Source of the DNA: Pseudomonas xionganensis
GTDB taxonomy: Bacteria > Pseudomonadota > Gammaproteobacteria > Pseudomonadales > Pseudomonadaceae
Reading direction: 5' to 3'
Assembly: GCF_009763245.1 (NCBI RefSeq)
Contig: NZ_WKJZ01000001.1
Span: 1,916,810 to 1,980,809, forward strand
DNA length: 64,000 nucleotides
In this document: one piece after another, positions 34,379 through 43,046 of the stretch
Layout of the letters: each line of letters opens with the position of its first letter
Numbering within the stretch: position 1 is the stretch's first letter
The notes under the pieces: generated by a model
What the model was told of the DNA's origin: nothing
The model's input: only the letters and a program-made list of their open reading frames with translations
The model's database searches: none
Program-made: the position numbers and the translations under genes

Positions 34379-35086
34379 ATGAAACAGCATCGTTTAGCAG
34401 CGGCAGTTGCCCTGGTGGGTCTGGTACTCGCCGGTTGTGATTCGCCAACCAGCGAAGTCAAACTGGAAACCGCCGCGCAGAAGGCCTCCTATGGCATAGG
34501 CCTGAACATGGGTCGCAGCCTGGCCCAGGAAGGCCTGGATGATCTGGATTCCCAAGCCGTTGCCCAGGGCATCGAAGATGCAATCGGCAAGAAAGAGCAG
34601 CGCCTGAAAGACGAAGAGCTGATGGAGGCCTTTGCCTTTTTGCAGCAGCGTTCCGAGCAGCGCCTGCAGTCGCTCAATGAAGAGTCGGCCAAGGCTGGCA
34701 AGGCCTTTCTGGAAGAGAACGGCAAGCGTGAAGGTGTGATCACCACCGCTTCGGGTCTGCAGTATGAAGTGATCAAGAAAGCCGATGGCGCTCAGCCGAC
34801 TGCCGATGATGTAGTGACCGTACACTATGAAGGCAAATTGACCGATGGCAGCGTATTCGACAGCTCCATCGAGCGTGGTAGCCCCATCGATCTGCCTGTG
34901 GGTGGTGTGATCCCGGGCTGGGTCGAAGGTCTGCAGCTGATGCATGTAGGTGAAAAGTACAAGCTGTATATCCCCAGCGAACTGGCCTACGGTGAGCAGA
35001 GCCCGACCCCGGCCATTCCCGCCAATTCGGTACTGGTGTTTGATCTGGAACTGATCGCTATCAAGGATGCCAACGCAGAGGGTTGA
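34379..35086 (+). CDS. FKBP-type peptidyl-prolyl isomerase lipoprotein
   Basis: This 235-residue protein has a lipoprotein signal ending in LVLAGC, an N-terminal Mip/FkpA dimerisation region (KASYGIGLNMGRSLAQ) and a C-terminal FKBP domain (VTVHYEGKLTDGSVFDSS, IPGWVEGLQLM, LAYGEQ). It should fold proteins in the envelope. The ATG at 34379 begins the signal peptide, and a 12-residue upstream extension is rejected. A strong terminator follows. Confidence 0.93.
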   Translation: MKQHRLAAAVALVGLVLAGCDSPTSEVKLETAAQKASYGIGLNMGRSLAQEGLDDLDSQAVAQGIEDAIGKKEQRLKDEELMEAFAFLQQRSEQRLQSLNEESAKAGKAFLEENGKREGVITTASGLQYEVIKKADGAQPTADDVVTVHYEGKLTDGSVFDSSIERGSPIDLPVGGVIPGWVEGLQLMHVGEKYKLYIPSELAYGEQSPTPAIPANSVLVFDLELIAIKDANAEG

Positions 35087-35104
35087 TCCTCCCTGTGTGC
35101 AGAC

Positions 35105-35130
35105 AACGCCCCGTCTCGACGGGGCGTTTT
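35105..35130 (+). terminator. Rho-independent terminator after the FKBP gene
   Basis: AACGCCCCGTC pairs with GACGGGGCGTT and is followed by T residues. It lies 19 bases after the stop codon. Confidence 0.92.
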
Positions 35131-35311
35131 CGTTTCTGCCTGCTGTCGATCAATTGGGCTTGACGGGAGGGCCGTAACCGGGCTGCATGGGGCGTGGCTG
35201 TTACTGTTATGCACATTTTTCGGGAATAGCTTGTGGGCGCTCGGTAACTTTCTGAAATATGCCGCTCTTTATCGGTAAAGCATTGATTTGTATGGGTTTT
35301 TGCTTGCTGGG

Positions 35312-35409
35312 TAAAAAACGCCCGATCTGTGTCGAGCCCCCGTGGGCTGGGCGTTTGCAGGGGTTATAAATAATCTGTTCACAAGGTTATCCACAGCTTT
35401 GGTGGATAA
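35312..35409. other. DnaA-box module, copy B, in the 35087-35452 gap
   Basis: AAAAAACGCCC, a CGAGCCCCC block and a GGGCGTTT that pairs with the first block precede a forward TTATCCACA (35387-35395) and an inverted GGTGGATAA (35401-35409). The two boxes are five bases apart, as in copy A, and the distance from ACGCC to the forward box is 65 bp against 64 bp in copy A. The rest of the gap is AT-rich, without a gene. The module sits upstream of the ykvA-like gene. Confidence 0.55.
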
Positions 35410-35452
35410 CCCCAGCCGACCCAGCAAGTACGCGGGCTGGCAAGGAGCGGGG

Positions 35453-35908
35453 ATGAAAACACCGAAAAACTTCTCGCGTTACCTGGGCTTGGCTCAGCGT
35501 TTCCTCAAGGCGGGGCGCTTGCCGGGATTACTCCTTTCGGCCTTGCGCAAGCGGGAAAAGCTTGGTTTGAGCATGTCCGCGCTGGGCCGTGATCTGCAGT
35601 TGCTGCAGGCATTGTGCATGGCCTGGTGGCGGGGTGAATACCGGGCGATCAATCCTCAGGCGCTGCTGACCATAGTGGCGGGGCTGGTTTATTTCGTCGC
35701 GCCTTTCGATGCGCTGCCGGATTGGTTGCCGTTGCTGGGGTTTGTCGATGACCTGGCCGTGCTGACCTGGGTCATGCACCGTTGGCGTGATGAGCTGGCA
35801 GCGTTTCAGGCATGGCGCGAGGCCCAGTCTCCGGATGTGCTGCGGGTGATAGAACGCCTGCCCCTGGATCCGAAAGCGCAGATCAAAACGGGGCAGCTGG
35901 AGGACTAG
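35453..35908 (+). CDS. YkvA family protein (DUF1232)
   Basis: This 151-residue protein contains the DUF1232 core (YFVAPFDALPDWLPLLGFVDDLAVLTWV split over residues about 80-110), with one or two hydrophobic helices. Function is unknown in the family. The ATG at 35453 has AAGGAG upstream, and the longer frame starting at 35342 reads through the DnaA-box module and is rejected. Confidence 0.85.
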   Translation: MKTPKNFSRYLGLAQRFLKAGRLPGLLLSALRKREKLGLSMSALGRDLQLLQALCMAWWRGEYRAINPQALLTIVAGLVYFVAPFDALPDWLPLLGFVDDLAVLTWVMHRWRDELAAFQAWREAQSPDVLRVIERLPLDPKAQIKTGQLED

Positions 35909-35916
35909 GTCGGGGC

Positions 35917-36654
35917 TCAGGGCGTGGCCAGCATCAGTTCGATCTGCCCCTGCTCGCGCAACTCCAGCAAGGCCTGATCCAGACGCGCGGCGTCGACTGG
36001 CAGCTGGGGGCTGTAGCTGCAGTGCATGTCGTAGCGCTCGATAATCCAGGGGCTGATCCTCAGGGGCGCATCCGGGTGCCTGGCCAGCTGAAAGCTGATC
36101 GGTCGGCGCATGTCGATCACGGCATCCAGGCGCTGGTGGCTCAGCAGATTGATGCTGGCATTCAGGTCCCGTACATCCTGGCGGGTAACCCGCTGCTCGG
36201 CGAAGGCCTGCATCAGTGGCGTGCTGTAGACGTAGCCGAGCTGAGTGCCCAGCACTTTTCCGTAGAGGTCTTCCAGGCTCTGGATGGCGGGCTGCTGGCT
36301 ATGGGTCAGCAGCACATCCTCTTCGCTGTAGAGTGGGGGCGACCAGTGAAAGCGCTGTGGTTCGTTTATCCACTGCGGGTTGGCGTTGCAGATCACATGG
36401 ATACGCCCGCGCAGCATAAATTCTTCGATGCGCTTGTTCGGGGTTTCCACGAAACGCGCCGGCACCCCCAGGCGCTGGCTGGCGGCATTGCCCAGTCGAT
36501 AGATAAAGCCGCCGCGCAGTTCTTGCTCATGCACCTCGACGTAAGGCATGCCATCGGCTGAGGCAAACCCCCAGCGCAATTCCTCGGCACTGGCGCCCAG
36601 CGCCAGGGTCAGTAGCAGCATGGCTGTGATGTTGCGCAAGACCTGTCCCCCCAT
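35917..36654 (-). CDS. Periplasmic solute-binding-like protein
   Basis: This 245-residue protein has a signal peptide (about residues 1-23, ending near ASAEE) and a bacterial extracellular solute-binding family 3-like fold (GGFIYRLGNAASQRLGV, DLYGKVLGTQLGYVYS, LDAVIDMRR). No permease or ATPase gene is adjacent, so it may be a stand-alone sensor or orphan binding protein. Ligand unknown. Its 3' end lies close to that of ykvA, convergent. Confidence 0.8.
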   Translation of the reverse strand: MGGQVLRNITAMLLLTLALGASAEELRWGFASADGMPYVEVHEQELRGGFIYRLGNAASQRLGVPARFVETPNKRIEEFMLRGRIHVICNANPQWINEPQRFHWSPPLYSEEDVLLTHSQQPAIQSLEDLYGKVLGTQLGYVYSTPLMQAFAEQRVTRQDVRDLNASINLLSHQRLDAVIDMRRPISFQLARHPDAPLRISPWIIERYDMHCSYSPQLPVDAARLDQALLELREQGQIELMLATP

Positions 36655-36763
36655 GACCTGCCAGACTCAATGCCGGGAGTATAGATCACGCGCTTTACCG
36701 CGCTCGGCTGTTAAGATGACGGCCTGCACGGGAGTTGTGAATGCGTTGCATGGAGATTGATAA

Positions 36764-37081
36764 ATGAGTGTGCAAGTGATTCAGCGCGACGGCGCACCGG
36801 AGTATGCGGTGCTGCCCTGGGCCGAGTACCAGGCGCTGCTGCAGGCTGCAGGGCAGGCCACAGCCACCACGGCGCCGGTGGTCGGTAGCCGTCCGCGTTT
36901 GAGCCAGTTGACGGCCCTGCGTGAAGCCAAGGGCCTGAGCCCTGAGCAGCTGGCGCGTAATGTGGGGATCAGCCCGCCTTATCTGGCCATGATCGAACGC
37001 GCCGAGCGCCAGCCGGACGATGCCATTTTGCGTGCCCTGGCCTGGCATCTGGGGGTGGAAGGCTGGGAGTCGGACTCTTGA
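36764..37081 (+). CDS. XRE family helix-turn-helix regulator
   Basis: This 105-residue protein has an N-terminal segment (VQVIQRDGAPEYAVLPWAEYQAL) that resembles the antitoxin-like part seen in some stability regulators, then a helix-turn-helix (LREAKGLSPEQLARNVGISPPYLAMIERAE). Its stop overlaps the next gene as TTGA. Despite the antitoxin-like features no clear toxin is beside it. The target is unknown. Confidence 0.82.
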   Translation: MSVQVIQRDGAPEYAVLPWAEYQALLQAAGQATATTAPVVGSRPRLSQLTALREAKGLSPEQLARNVGISPPYLAMIERAERQPDDAILRALAWHLGVEGWESDS

Positions 37082-37443
37082 GCGTGCGTATCAGTCGTCA
37101 GCACTGGCAGGCCCTGCTCAGTGAATTGGAAGATGCCCAGCGTCAGCGTCATCTGCTGACCTACCGGGCGCTGATCGAGCGCCTGGCCTTGCCCAGCCCG
37201 GCCATGCAGACCCTGGCCGCGGCCCTGGAGCATCTGGCAACCCTGGATGCCCGGGCCGAACGACCACTGCGCAGCGCCCTGGTGATCAGTCAGGGCGCCA
37301 GCCGCCTGCCGCGTACCGGCTTTTTCGACTGCGTCAGCCGTCTGGGCCGCTTTAACGGCGCCCCCGATGGTATTGCCGCCGCGTCCTGGCATGCCGCCGA
37401 AGTGGCACGGGTATTCGAATTTGCCTATCCCGAGGGCGAGTAG
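37078..37443 (+). CDS. Unknown protein between XRE regulator and Sel1 protein
   Basis: This protein of about 121 residues is soluble, with an Arg/Leu-rich N-terminal helical part and a C-terminal GFFDCVSRLGRFNG segment. I do not recognise a family with confidence. It starts at a TTG overlapping the XRE stop, or at a GTG two codons later (37084), and ends directly before the Sel1 gene. The tight packing indicates one operon and likely a shared role. Confidence 0.72.
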   Translation: MSVRISRQHWQALLSELEDAQRQRHLLTYRALIERLALPSPAMQTLAAALEHLATLDARAERPLRSALVISQGASRLPRTGFFDCVSRLGRFNGAPDGIAAASWHAAEVARVFEFAYPEGE

Positions 37444-37911
37444 GTGCTGAGCCGTCTGCGGGCGCGTCTGGGTTATGCCGTGGCCCGTCGTCTGCTGTCC
37501 TGGCCCTGGCTGGTGCGCCAGCCACGCCTGTGGCGCTGGATGGAAGGCCAGTTTGCGCGCCAGGCACGCCTGGGCGATCACCGGGCGCAGAGCTTTTACG
37601 GCCATATCCTGCTGTTTCGTGGCCAGGGCCTGGGGGCGCGGGAGGAGGGCCGGCGTCTGTTGACCCTGGCGGCCCAGAGCGGCGAGGGCAAGGCGGCCTA
37701 TCAGCTGGGGCTGTTGTGCTGGCAGGGCGACAGCGGTCGCAGTCCCGCTCCCCTTGATGCGCAGCGCTGGTGGCAGCTGGCGGCTGACGCCGGTCACCCG
37801 CTGGCGGCCCAGCGTCTGGCCAGGCTGTATGCCGAAGGTGCGCCAGGTATTGCCGTCGATAACGCGCTCAGCCAGCAGTATCGGGCGCGGGCGGCCGCGC
37901 TGGGCCTGTGA
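37444..37911 (+). CDS. Sel1-repeat protein
   Basis: This 155-residue protein has three Sel1-type repeats (AQSFYGHILLF, AAYQLGLLCWQ, AAQRLARLYAEG). The basic N-terminus (LSRLRARLGYAVARRLL) may associate with membrane or nucleic acid. The GTG start follows the previous stop without a gap, so translation is coupled. It resembles the Sel1-like gene at 20682 in layout. Confidence 0.8.
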   Translation: MLSRLRARLGYAVARRLLSWPWLVRQPRLWRWMEGQFARQARLGDHRAQSFYGHILLFRGQGLGAREEGRRLLTLAAQSGEGKAAYQLGLLCWQGDSGRSPAPLDAQRWWQLAADAGHPLAAQRLARLYAEGAPGIAVDNALSQQYRARAAALGL

Positions 37912-37918
37912 GGCTCGG

Positions 37919-39673
37919 TCAGGCCGATAGCTTGTGGGTGTCGATAATATGCAGGCTGTAGCCCGGTATTGCCTTGGCACTGCGCTTGGCCTCCGAAGCC
38001 AGGGCCGCCAGCTGGCCGGCATCCAGATGCGGGCATTGCTCGGGGTACAGGTGGACCACCCCCAGGGAAAGTGACAGCAGCGGGAACTCCCGGCGCTTGC
38101 CCTGGCGGTCACGGGAGATAAAACAGCCGGCCTGCAGGTCTTCCTCGCGATAGAAGCGCCGGCACTGGTTCTGGAAATCTTCCAGCAGGCGATTCAGACG
38201 TGGCCGCCAGTCCTCGGCGCTGAGCACCAGGAGAAAGTCGTCGCCGCCGATATGGCCGACAAAATCCCGCGCCGGATCGACCTTCTCCTTCAGGCACTGG
38301 GCCAGGCACAGCAGCACTTCGTCGCCCTTGGCATAGCCGTAGAGGTCGTTGAACGGCTTGAAACTGTCGATATCCACATAGCAGATCAACGCTTCACGGC
38401 CCTGCTCCAGCAGGCGGCCCAGGCACTGCTGGATGGGTACATTGCCCGGTAGCAGGGTCAGCGGGTTGGCGTGGCGGGCCTGCTGGATCTTCAACTCGGT
38501 GATCAGGCGCAGCACGTCGATCACCCGGCCCAGGCCCTTGTAGACGTTGCCCTGGGTGATGATGAAGTCTTCCTCGATGCGCTGCCGGGCGCGGTTGGTC
38601 AGCAGGCGGCTGACCTGTTGCAACGACTGATCGATTTCCACGGCGAGAAAGTCATCGCTCATCAGCCGGCTGATCGGCTTGCGTGCAAAGATTTCCGCAG
38701 CGAAGGGCTTGAGCAGGGCTTCGGACAGGCTGTTACGGTGGACGATGCCCACCGGTTGCTGCAGCGGGTTGAGTACCGCCAGGGAGTTGAGGCTGGCCTG
38801 GGCGCGGAACAGCTCCAGCACTTCGCAGATGGGCGTATCCAGCTGGACGGCGACCTGGGGGGTAAGCAGGCCATGCAGCTCGCAGGCTTCCTCGCTGAGC
38901 GGGTGGCAGGTGCGGCTGGGCAACAGCTGATGGGCCTGGCGCGGTGGCTGTTCCTGGGGGCGACTGAGCAGGTAGCCCTGAACCAGATCCACGCCCATCT
39001 CAGCCAGCACCTCCAGTTCTTCACTGAGCTCGATGCCTTCGGCGATCACCTGGGCGCGGGAGGCTTTGGCCATTTTCAGAATGGAATCGACGAATTCGCG
39101 CTTGACCGCATCCTGGTGGATGCCGTCGATAAAGTGGCGGTCGATCTTCACGTAGTCCGGGCGCAGTTCCGACCACAGGCGCAGGCTGGAGTAGCCGGCG
39201 CCCAGATCATCCAGGGCAATGGAGAAACCCATGGCGCGGTAGTGATGCAGGGCCGTGTCGAGCAGGGCAAAGTCTTCGGTAGGTGATTGTTCGGTCAGTT
39301 CGATGACCACCTGGCTGGGCGGAATGCCAAGGGTCTGCAGCAGTTGCAGGGTGCGGCCGGGCTGGTGGCGTGGCTCCAGCAGGGAGTCGGGTGAGACGTT
39401 GAGAAACAGCTTGCCTTGCAGTTTCTGCTCGCTGAAGGCCATGCAGGCCTTCTTCCGGCACAGCAGCTCCAGTTCGCTCAGGCGGCCGCTATGCCGGGCC
39501 ACGGCGAACAGGTTCAGGGGGGCGTGCAGGGCACTGTTGGACGGGCCGCGGCTCAGGGCTTCGTAGCCAAGGATGCTGCGTTCGGAGAGTGAGACGATGG
39601 GCTGGAACAGGCTGTGCAGCTCGCCTTTGGCAAGGATGCTGTCCAGCTCGCTCAACTGCTCGGTGATGATCAT
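37919..39673 (-). CDS. EAL-CBS-GGDEF cyclic di-GMP protein
   Basis: This 584-residue protein runs EAL (EAL at 38-40 in YEALSR), a CBS pair in the middle, and a GGDEF domain with GGDDF in place of GGDEF. The EAL domain looks complete (ELTEQS, DDLGAGYSSL, KIDRHF, EGIE), so phosphodiesterase activity is plausible. GGDDF may still be weakly active or bind substrate. The order next to prc matches, from memory, PA3258-PA3257 of PAO1. The ATG at 39673 is chosen because it begins the EAL domain without an unrelated leader. Confidence 0.9.
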   Translation of the reverse strand: MIITEQLSELDSILAKGELHSLFQPIVSLSERSILGYEALSRGPSNSALHAPLNLFAVARHSGRLSELELLCRKKACMAFSEQKLQGKLFLNVSPDSLLEPRHQPGRTLQLLQTLGIPPSQVVIELTEQSPTEDFALLDTALHHYRAMGFSIALDDLGAGYSSLRLWSELRPDYVKIDRHFIDGIHQDAVKREFVDSILKMAKASRAQVIAEGIELSEELEVLAEMGVDLVQGYLLSRPQEQPPRQAHQLLPSRTCHPLSEEACELHGLLTPQVAVQLDTPICEVLELFRAQASLNSLAVLNPLQQPVGIVHRNSLSEALLKPFAAEIFARKPISRLMSDDFLAVEIDQSLQQVSRLLTNRARQRIEEDFIITQGNVYKGLGRVIDVLRLITELKIQQARHANPLTLLPGNVPIQQCLGRLLEQGREALICYVDIDSFKPFNDLYGYAKGDEVLLCLAQCLKEKVDPARDFVGHIGGDDFLLVLSAEDWRPRLNRLLEDFQNQCRRFYREEDLQAGCFISRDRQGKRREFPLLSLSLGVVHLYPEQCPHLDAGQLAALASEAKRSAKAIPGYSLHIIDTHKLSA

Positions 39674-39758
39674 GGCGGGTCTCTGGGCAAAAAACGAGGG
39701 CGGGTCTGTGGGCCCGCCCTCGCATTTCACGACAGTTTGATGACCCTTTGATGACGGC

Positions 39759-41837
39759 CTAGTGTTTGGCCACGCGGGTATTGAGATTGAGGTAGTCAAG
39801 CAGGATGTGCCCGGCTTCGGCCAGGTAGGCATCGTCCTCGGCGCTGTTCTTGTCGTCCTCCATAACCAGGCTGTCTTCGTCTTCTTCCTTGAGCTTGTTC
39901 AGCGGGGCTTCGCCCTTGGCCTGGCGTCGGTTGTTCTCGATGGTCAGCTGGCGCGCCTCGATATCGTTCTGTTGCTGGCGACGTGTGCTCTCGTTGAGGC
40001 TGACACTGGTTTCGTTCATCAGCTCCTTGGCCAGGGCCAGGCGCTGGCGCACGAAGGTGAAGTCCGGATTGTTGCGGGTGCGGGCTTCGAAGCGTGCATG
40101 CAGTTCGGCGAGGAAGGGCTTGATCGGGTCCAGCTCCGGGGTGATGGCCGGGCGGATGCTGTCCCAGGGCAGGGCCTCGGGCAGGGCGCTTTCACCGATT
40201 TCCTTGGTGTCCATCATGTCCGGGTACTGGATATCCGGAATCACGCCCTGATGCTGGGTGCTTTGCCCGGAAACCCGGTAGAACTTGGCCAAAGTCAGCT
40301 TCAGCTCGCCGTGGTTGAGCGGCTGAATACTTTGCACCGTGCCCTTGCCGAAGGTCTGGCCACCGAGGATCAGGGCGCGGTGATAGTCCTGCATGGCGCC
40401 GGCGAAGATCTCCGAGGCCGAGGCTGACAGGCGGTTGACCAGCACCGCCAGCGGGCCCTTGTAGTAGACGCCGGTGTTTTCGTCGGCCAGTACATCGACC
40501 CGGCCATCGCTGTTGCGTACCAGTACGGTGGGGCCCTGGTCGATAAACAGGCCGGTCAGTTCGGTGGCTTCTTGCAGGGAACCGCCGCCGTTATTGCGCA
40601 GATCGATGACCACACCATCAACCTGCTCGTCTTTAAGCTCACTGAGCAGGCGTTTAACGTCGCGCGTGGTGCTCTTGTAGTTGGGATCACCGGCGCGGTA
40701 GGCCTTGAAGTCCAGGTAGAAGGCCGGGATCTCGATCACCCCAAGCTTGTAGGCGCGACCTTCATGCTGCAGTTCCAGCACCTGTTTCTTCGCCGCCTGC
40801 TCCTCCAGCTTGACCGCCTCGCGGACGATGGTGACCACCTTGCTGGTCTGATCGTTCGGCGCGTTGCTGGCCGGGATCACCTCCAGGCGCACGGTAGAGC
40901 CTTTTGGCCCGCGGATCAGCTTGACCACTTCATCCAGGCGCCAGCCGATCACGTCGACCATGTCCTTGTCGCCCTGGGCTACGCCGATGATCTTGTCCGC
41001 CGGGGCGATCTGCTTGCTTTTCTCCGCCGGGCCGGCCGGCACCAGGCGCACGACCTTGACGTGTTCATTGTCGTTTTGCAGCACCGCCCCGATACCTTCC
41101 AGGGACAGGCTCATGTTGATGTCGAAGTTTTCCGCGTTGTCCGGGGACAGGTAGGTGGTGTGCGGGTCGTAGGTGGTGGCGAAGGCATTGATATAAGCCT
41201 GGAATACGTCCTCGCCACGGGTCTGCTTGAGGCGCTTGAGCTGATTCTTGTAGCGCTTGGTCAGCAGATCCTCGATGGCCTTGGGTTCCTTGCCGGCGAT
41301 TTTCAGGCGCAGGACCTCATCCTTGACCCGCTTGCGCCAGAGTTCGTCCAGGGCGGCGACATCCTTGGCCCAGGGCGCGTTCTCGCGGTCGAGCAGCAGC
41401 TCCTCTTCGATGCTGAAGTCGATCTGCTCGACGCCACGGTTGAGCATGTCGATGGCGTAATGCAGGCGGCTTTCCAGGCGCTCCAGGTGGCGCTTGTAGA
41501 TGCTGAAGCCGGGCTGCAGATCACCACTTTTCAGCAGGTCATCGAAGCGCGTGCGCCACTGGTCGAATTCGGCGATGTCACGGGCGGTAAAGATGCTGCG
41601 CGACGGGTCGAGCAGCTTGAGGTAAGCCTCGTAGATCTTCACCGAGCGCTCGTCGTTGAGCGGCGGCTTGTTGTAGTGATGACGTTTGAGCAATTCCACC
41701 ACGTTGAGGCTGGCGATCACCTGCTGACGATCCGGGTCCAGGTAGGTCCAGTCGGTGACGCCGGTGGTCTTGGCCGCCAGTGGGGCGCTCAGGCCAATGG
41801 CCAGGGCGAAGGTGGCGCTGAGTAGGGATCGCTTCAT
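39759..41837 (-). CDS. prc: Prc/AlgO tail-specific periplasmic protease
   Basis: This 692-residue protein has a signal peptide (MKRSLLSATFALAIGL), a PDZ domain (SLEGIGAVLQ region) and the S41 protease with a Ser in the SASAS stretch at 471-475 and Lys498 (FGKGT). Prc processes misfolded and regulatory envelope proteins. In P. aeruginosa the homologue AlgO influences alginate control through MucA. The longer frame starting at 41870 adds no signal character. Confidence 0.94.
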   Translation of the reverse strand: MKRSLLSATFALAIGLSAPLAAKTTGVTDWTYLDPDRQQVIASLNVVELLKRHHYNKPPLNDERSVKIYEAYLKLLDPSRSIFTARDIAEFDQWRTRFDDLLKSGDLQPGFSIYKRHLERLESRLHYAIDMLNRGVEQIDFSIEEELLLDRENAPWAKDVAALDELWRKRVKDEVLRLKIAGKEPKAIEDLLTKRYKNQLKRLKQTRGEDVFQAYINAFATTYDPHTTYLSPDNAENFDINMSLSLEGIGAVLQNDNEHVKVVRLVPAGPAEKSKQIAPADKIIGVAQGDKDMVDVIGWRLDEVVKLIRGPKGSTVRLEVIPASNAPNDQTSKVVTIVREAVKLEEQAAKKQVLELQHEGRAYKLGVIEIPAFYLDFKAYRAGDPNYKSTTRDVKRLLSELKDEQVDGVVIDLRNNGGGSLQEATELTGLFIDQGPTVLVRNSDGRVDVLADENTGVYYKGPLAVLVNRLSASASEIFAGAMQDYHRALILGGQTFGKGTVQSIQPLNHGELKLTLAKFYRVSGQSTQHQGVIPDIQYPDMMDTKEIGESALPEALPWDSIRPAITPELDPIKPFLAELHARFEARTRNNPDFTFVRQRLALAKELMNETSVSLNESTRRQQQNDIEARQLTIENNRRQAKGEAPLNKLKEEDEDSLVMEDDKNSAEDDAYLAEAGHILLDYLNLNTRVAKH

Positions 41838-41966
41838 GCTGATTCGACGTGTGGGCAGTTGATAACGCATATTAGGCCGTCAATAAGGGCGCCTGGTTCC
41901 ATCGGCGCAATGCAGAAGCCCGGCGTTCAACGCCAGGCCAGGGTGTAAATGCACTATGGAGGCAGC

Positions 41967-42932
41967 ATGAAGGCATTGCAAGGCGTAGACGGCCGGGTTG
42001 AGTGGCTGCAACAGCCCACTCCGACCTGTGATGTGGGGGAAATTCGTATTCGCGTGGCGGCCGCCGGACTCAATCGTGCCGACCTGTTGCAGCGTGCCGG
42101 CCTTTACCCGCCGCCCCCCGGGGTCAGCGCGGCGCTGGGCCTGGAGTGCGCCGGCATCGTCACAGAGGTCGGCGCCGGGTGCGACTGGCAGGTGGGCGAC
42201 CGGGTCTGTGCGCTGCTGGCCGGTGGCGGCATGGCCGAGGAGGTGGTGGTCGATGCCCGCCATGCCCTGCCGGTGCCTGAGGGGCTGTCGCTGCAGGAAG
42301 CGGCGGCGCTGCCGGAGGTCTATGCCACCGCCTGGCTCAACCTGTTTCAGCTGGCCGGGCTCAAACCCGGGGAAAAGGTGCTGCTGCATGCTGGCGCCAG
42401 TGGCGTGGGCTCGGCCGCCATCCAGCTGTGCAGGGCCTTCGGCAGCCCCTGCTGGGTCAGCGTGGGTTCGACCGAGCGGCTGGCCTATTGTGAGCAGTTG
42501 GGAGCCCAGGGCGGGGTGCTGCGTGGCGAAGGCCAGTTGCAGGCCCTGGCCGATTTCGCCCCCTTTGATGTGATTCTCGACCCGGTGGGCGGCGCCTATG
42601 CCGAGCTCAACCTGCAACTGCTGGCGCTGGACGGGCGCTGGGTGAATATCGGCCTGATGGGCGGGCGTCAGGCCCAGCTGGACTTCGTGCAGTTGCTTGG
42701 CAAGCGCATCAGCCTGATCGGCTCGACCCTGCGCAGCCGCGATGCGCTGTTCAAGGCCGAGCTGATGCGCGAGCTGGGTCAGCATGTGTGGCCACTGTTT
42801 GCCGAGGGGCGGTTGAGTGCGCAACTGCAGGACAGTTTCCCGATCGAGCAGGCCGAGGCGGCCTTTGCTGCACTGGCGGGTAACCGGGTTAACGGCAAAC
42901 TGGTATTGGTGATAGATTCCTCTCTGACCTGA
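41967..42932 (+). CDS. Quinone oxidoreductase-like zinc-free MDR protein
   Basis: This 321-residue protein is a medium-chain reductase of the PIG3/QOR type: NRADLLQRAGLYPPPPG near the start, NADPH-binding GASGVGSAAIQ near residue 145. No zinc-binding cysteines are seen. It likely reduces quinones or reactive carbonyls with NADPH. The ATG at 41967 follows GGAGG. It is divergent from prc, as in PAO1. Confidence 0.9.
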   Translation: MKALQGVDGRVEWLQQPTPTCDVGEIRIRVAAAGLNRADLLQRAGLYPPPPGVSAALGLECAGIVTEVGAGCDWQVGDRVCALLAGGGMAEEVVVDARHALPVPEGLSLQEAAALPEVYATAWLNLFQLAGLKPGEKVLLHAGASGVGSAAIQLCRAFGSPCWVSVGSTERLAYCEQLGAQGGVLRGEGQLQALADFAPFDVILDPVGGAYAELNLQLLALDGRWVNIGLMGGRQAQLDFVQLLGKRISLIGSTLRSRDALFKAELMRELGQHVWPLFAEGRLSAQLQDSFPIEQAEAAFAALAGNRVNGKLVLVIDSSLT

Positions 42933-42940
42933 CGGCGGAT

Positions 42941-43007
42941 CGATTGGCTCTCTCAATCGTCACCATGCCGTCAATCAATAAGCTTTTTCCGTCAAACGGG
43001 CTACTAT
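42941..43007 (+). promoter_or_regulatory. Candidate ahpC promoter region
   Basis: A palindrome CGATTG-N7-CAATCG (42941-42959) lies upstream of a -10-like TACTAT (43002-43007) that has no good -35 box. Activator-dependent transcription would fit OxyR control of ahpC, known in Pseudomonas, but the palindrome does not match the full OxyR consensus. Confidence 0.3.
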
Positions 43008-43046
43008 GCGCCCCGTAGATTTCTCAACCCTCACAAGGAGTTATTG

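Noticed and set aside
40572-41825. 417-residue plus-strand ORF opposite prc
   Set aside because: Antisense of prc, with biased composition and no motif.
42911-42978. OxyR binding site before ahpC
   Set aside because: Partial ATAG and CTAT-like elements exist but their spacing does not fit the four-part consensus. Only a palindrome is reported, with low confidence.
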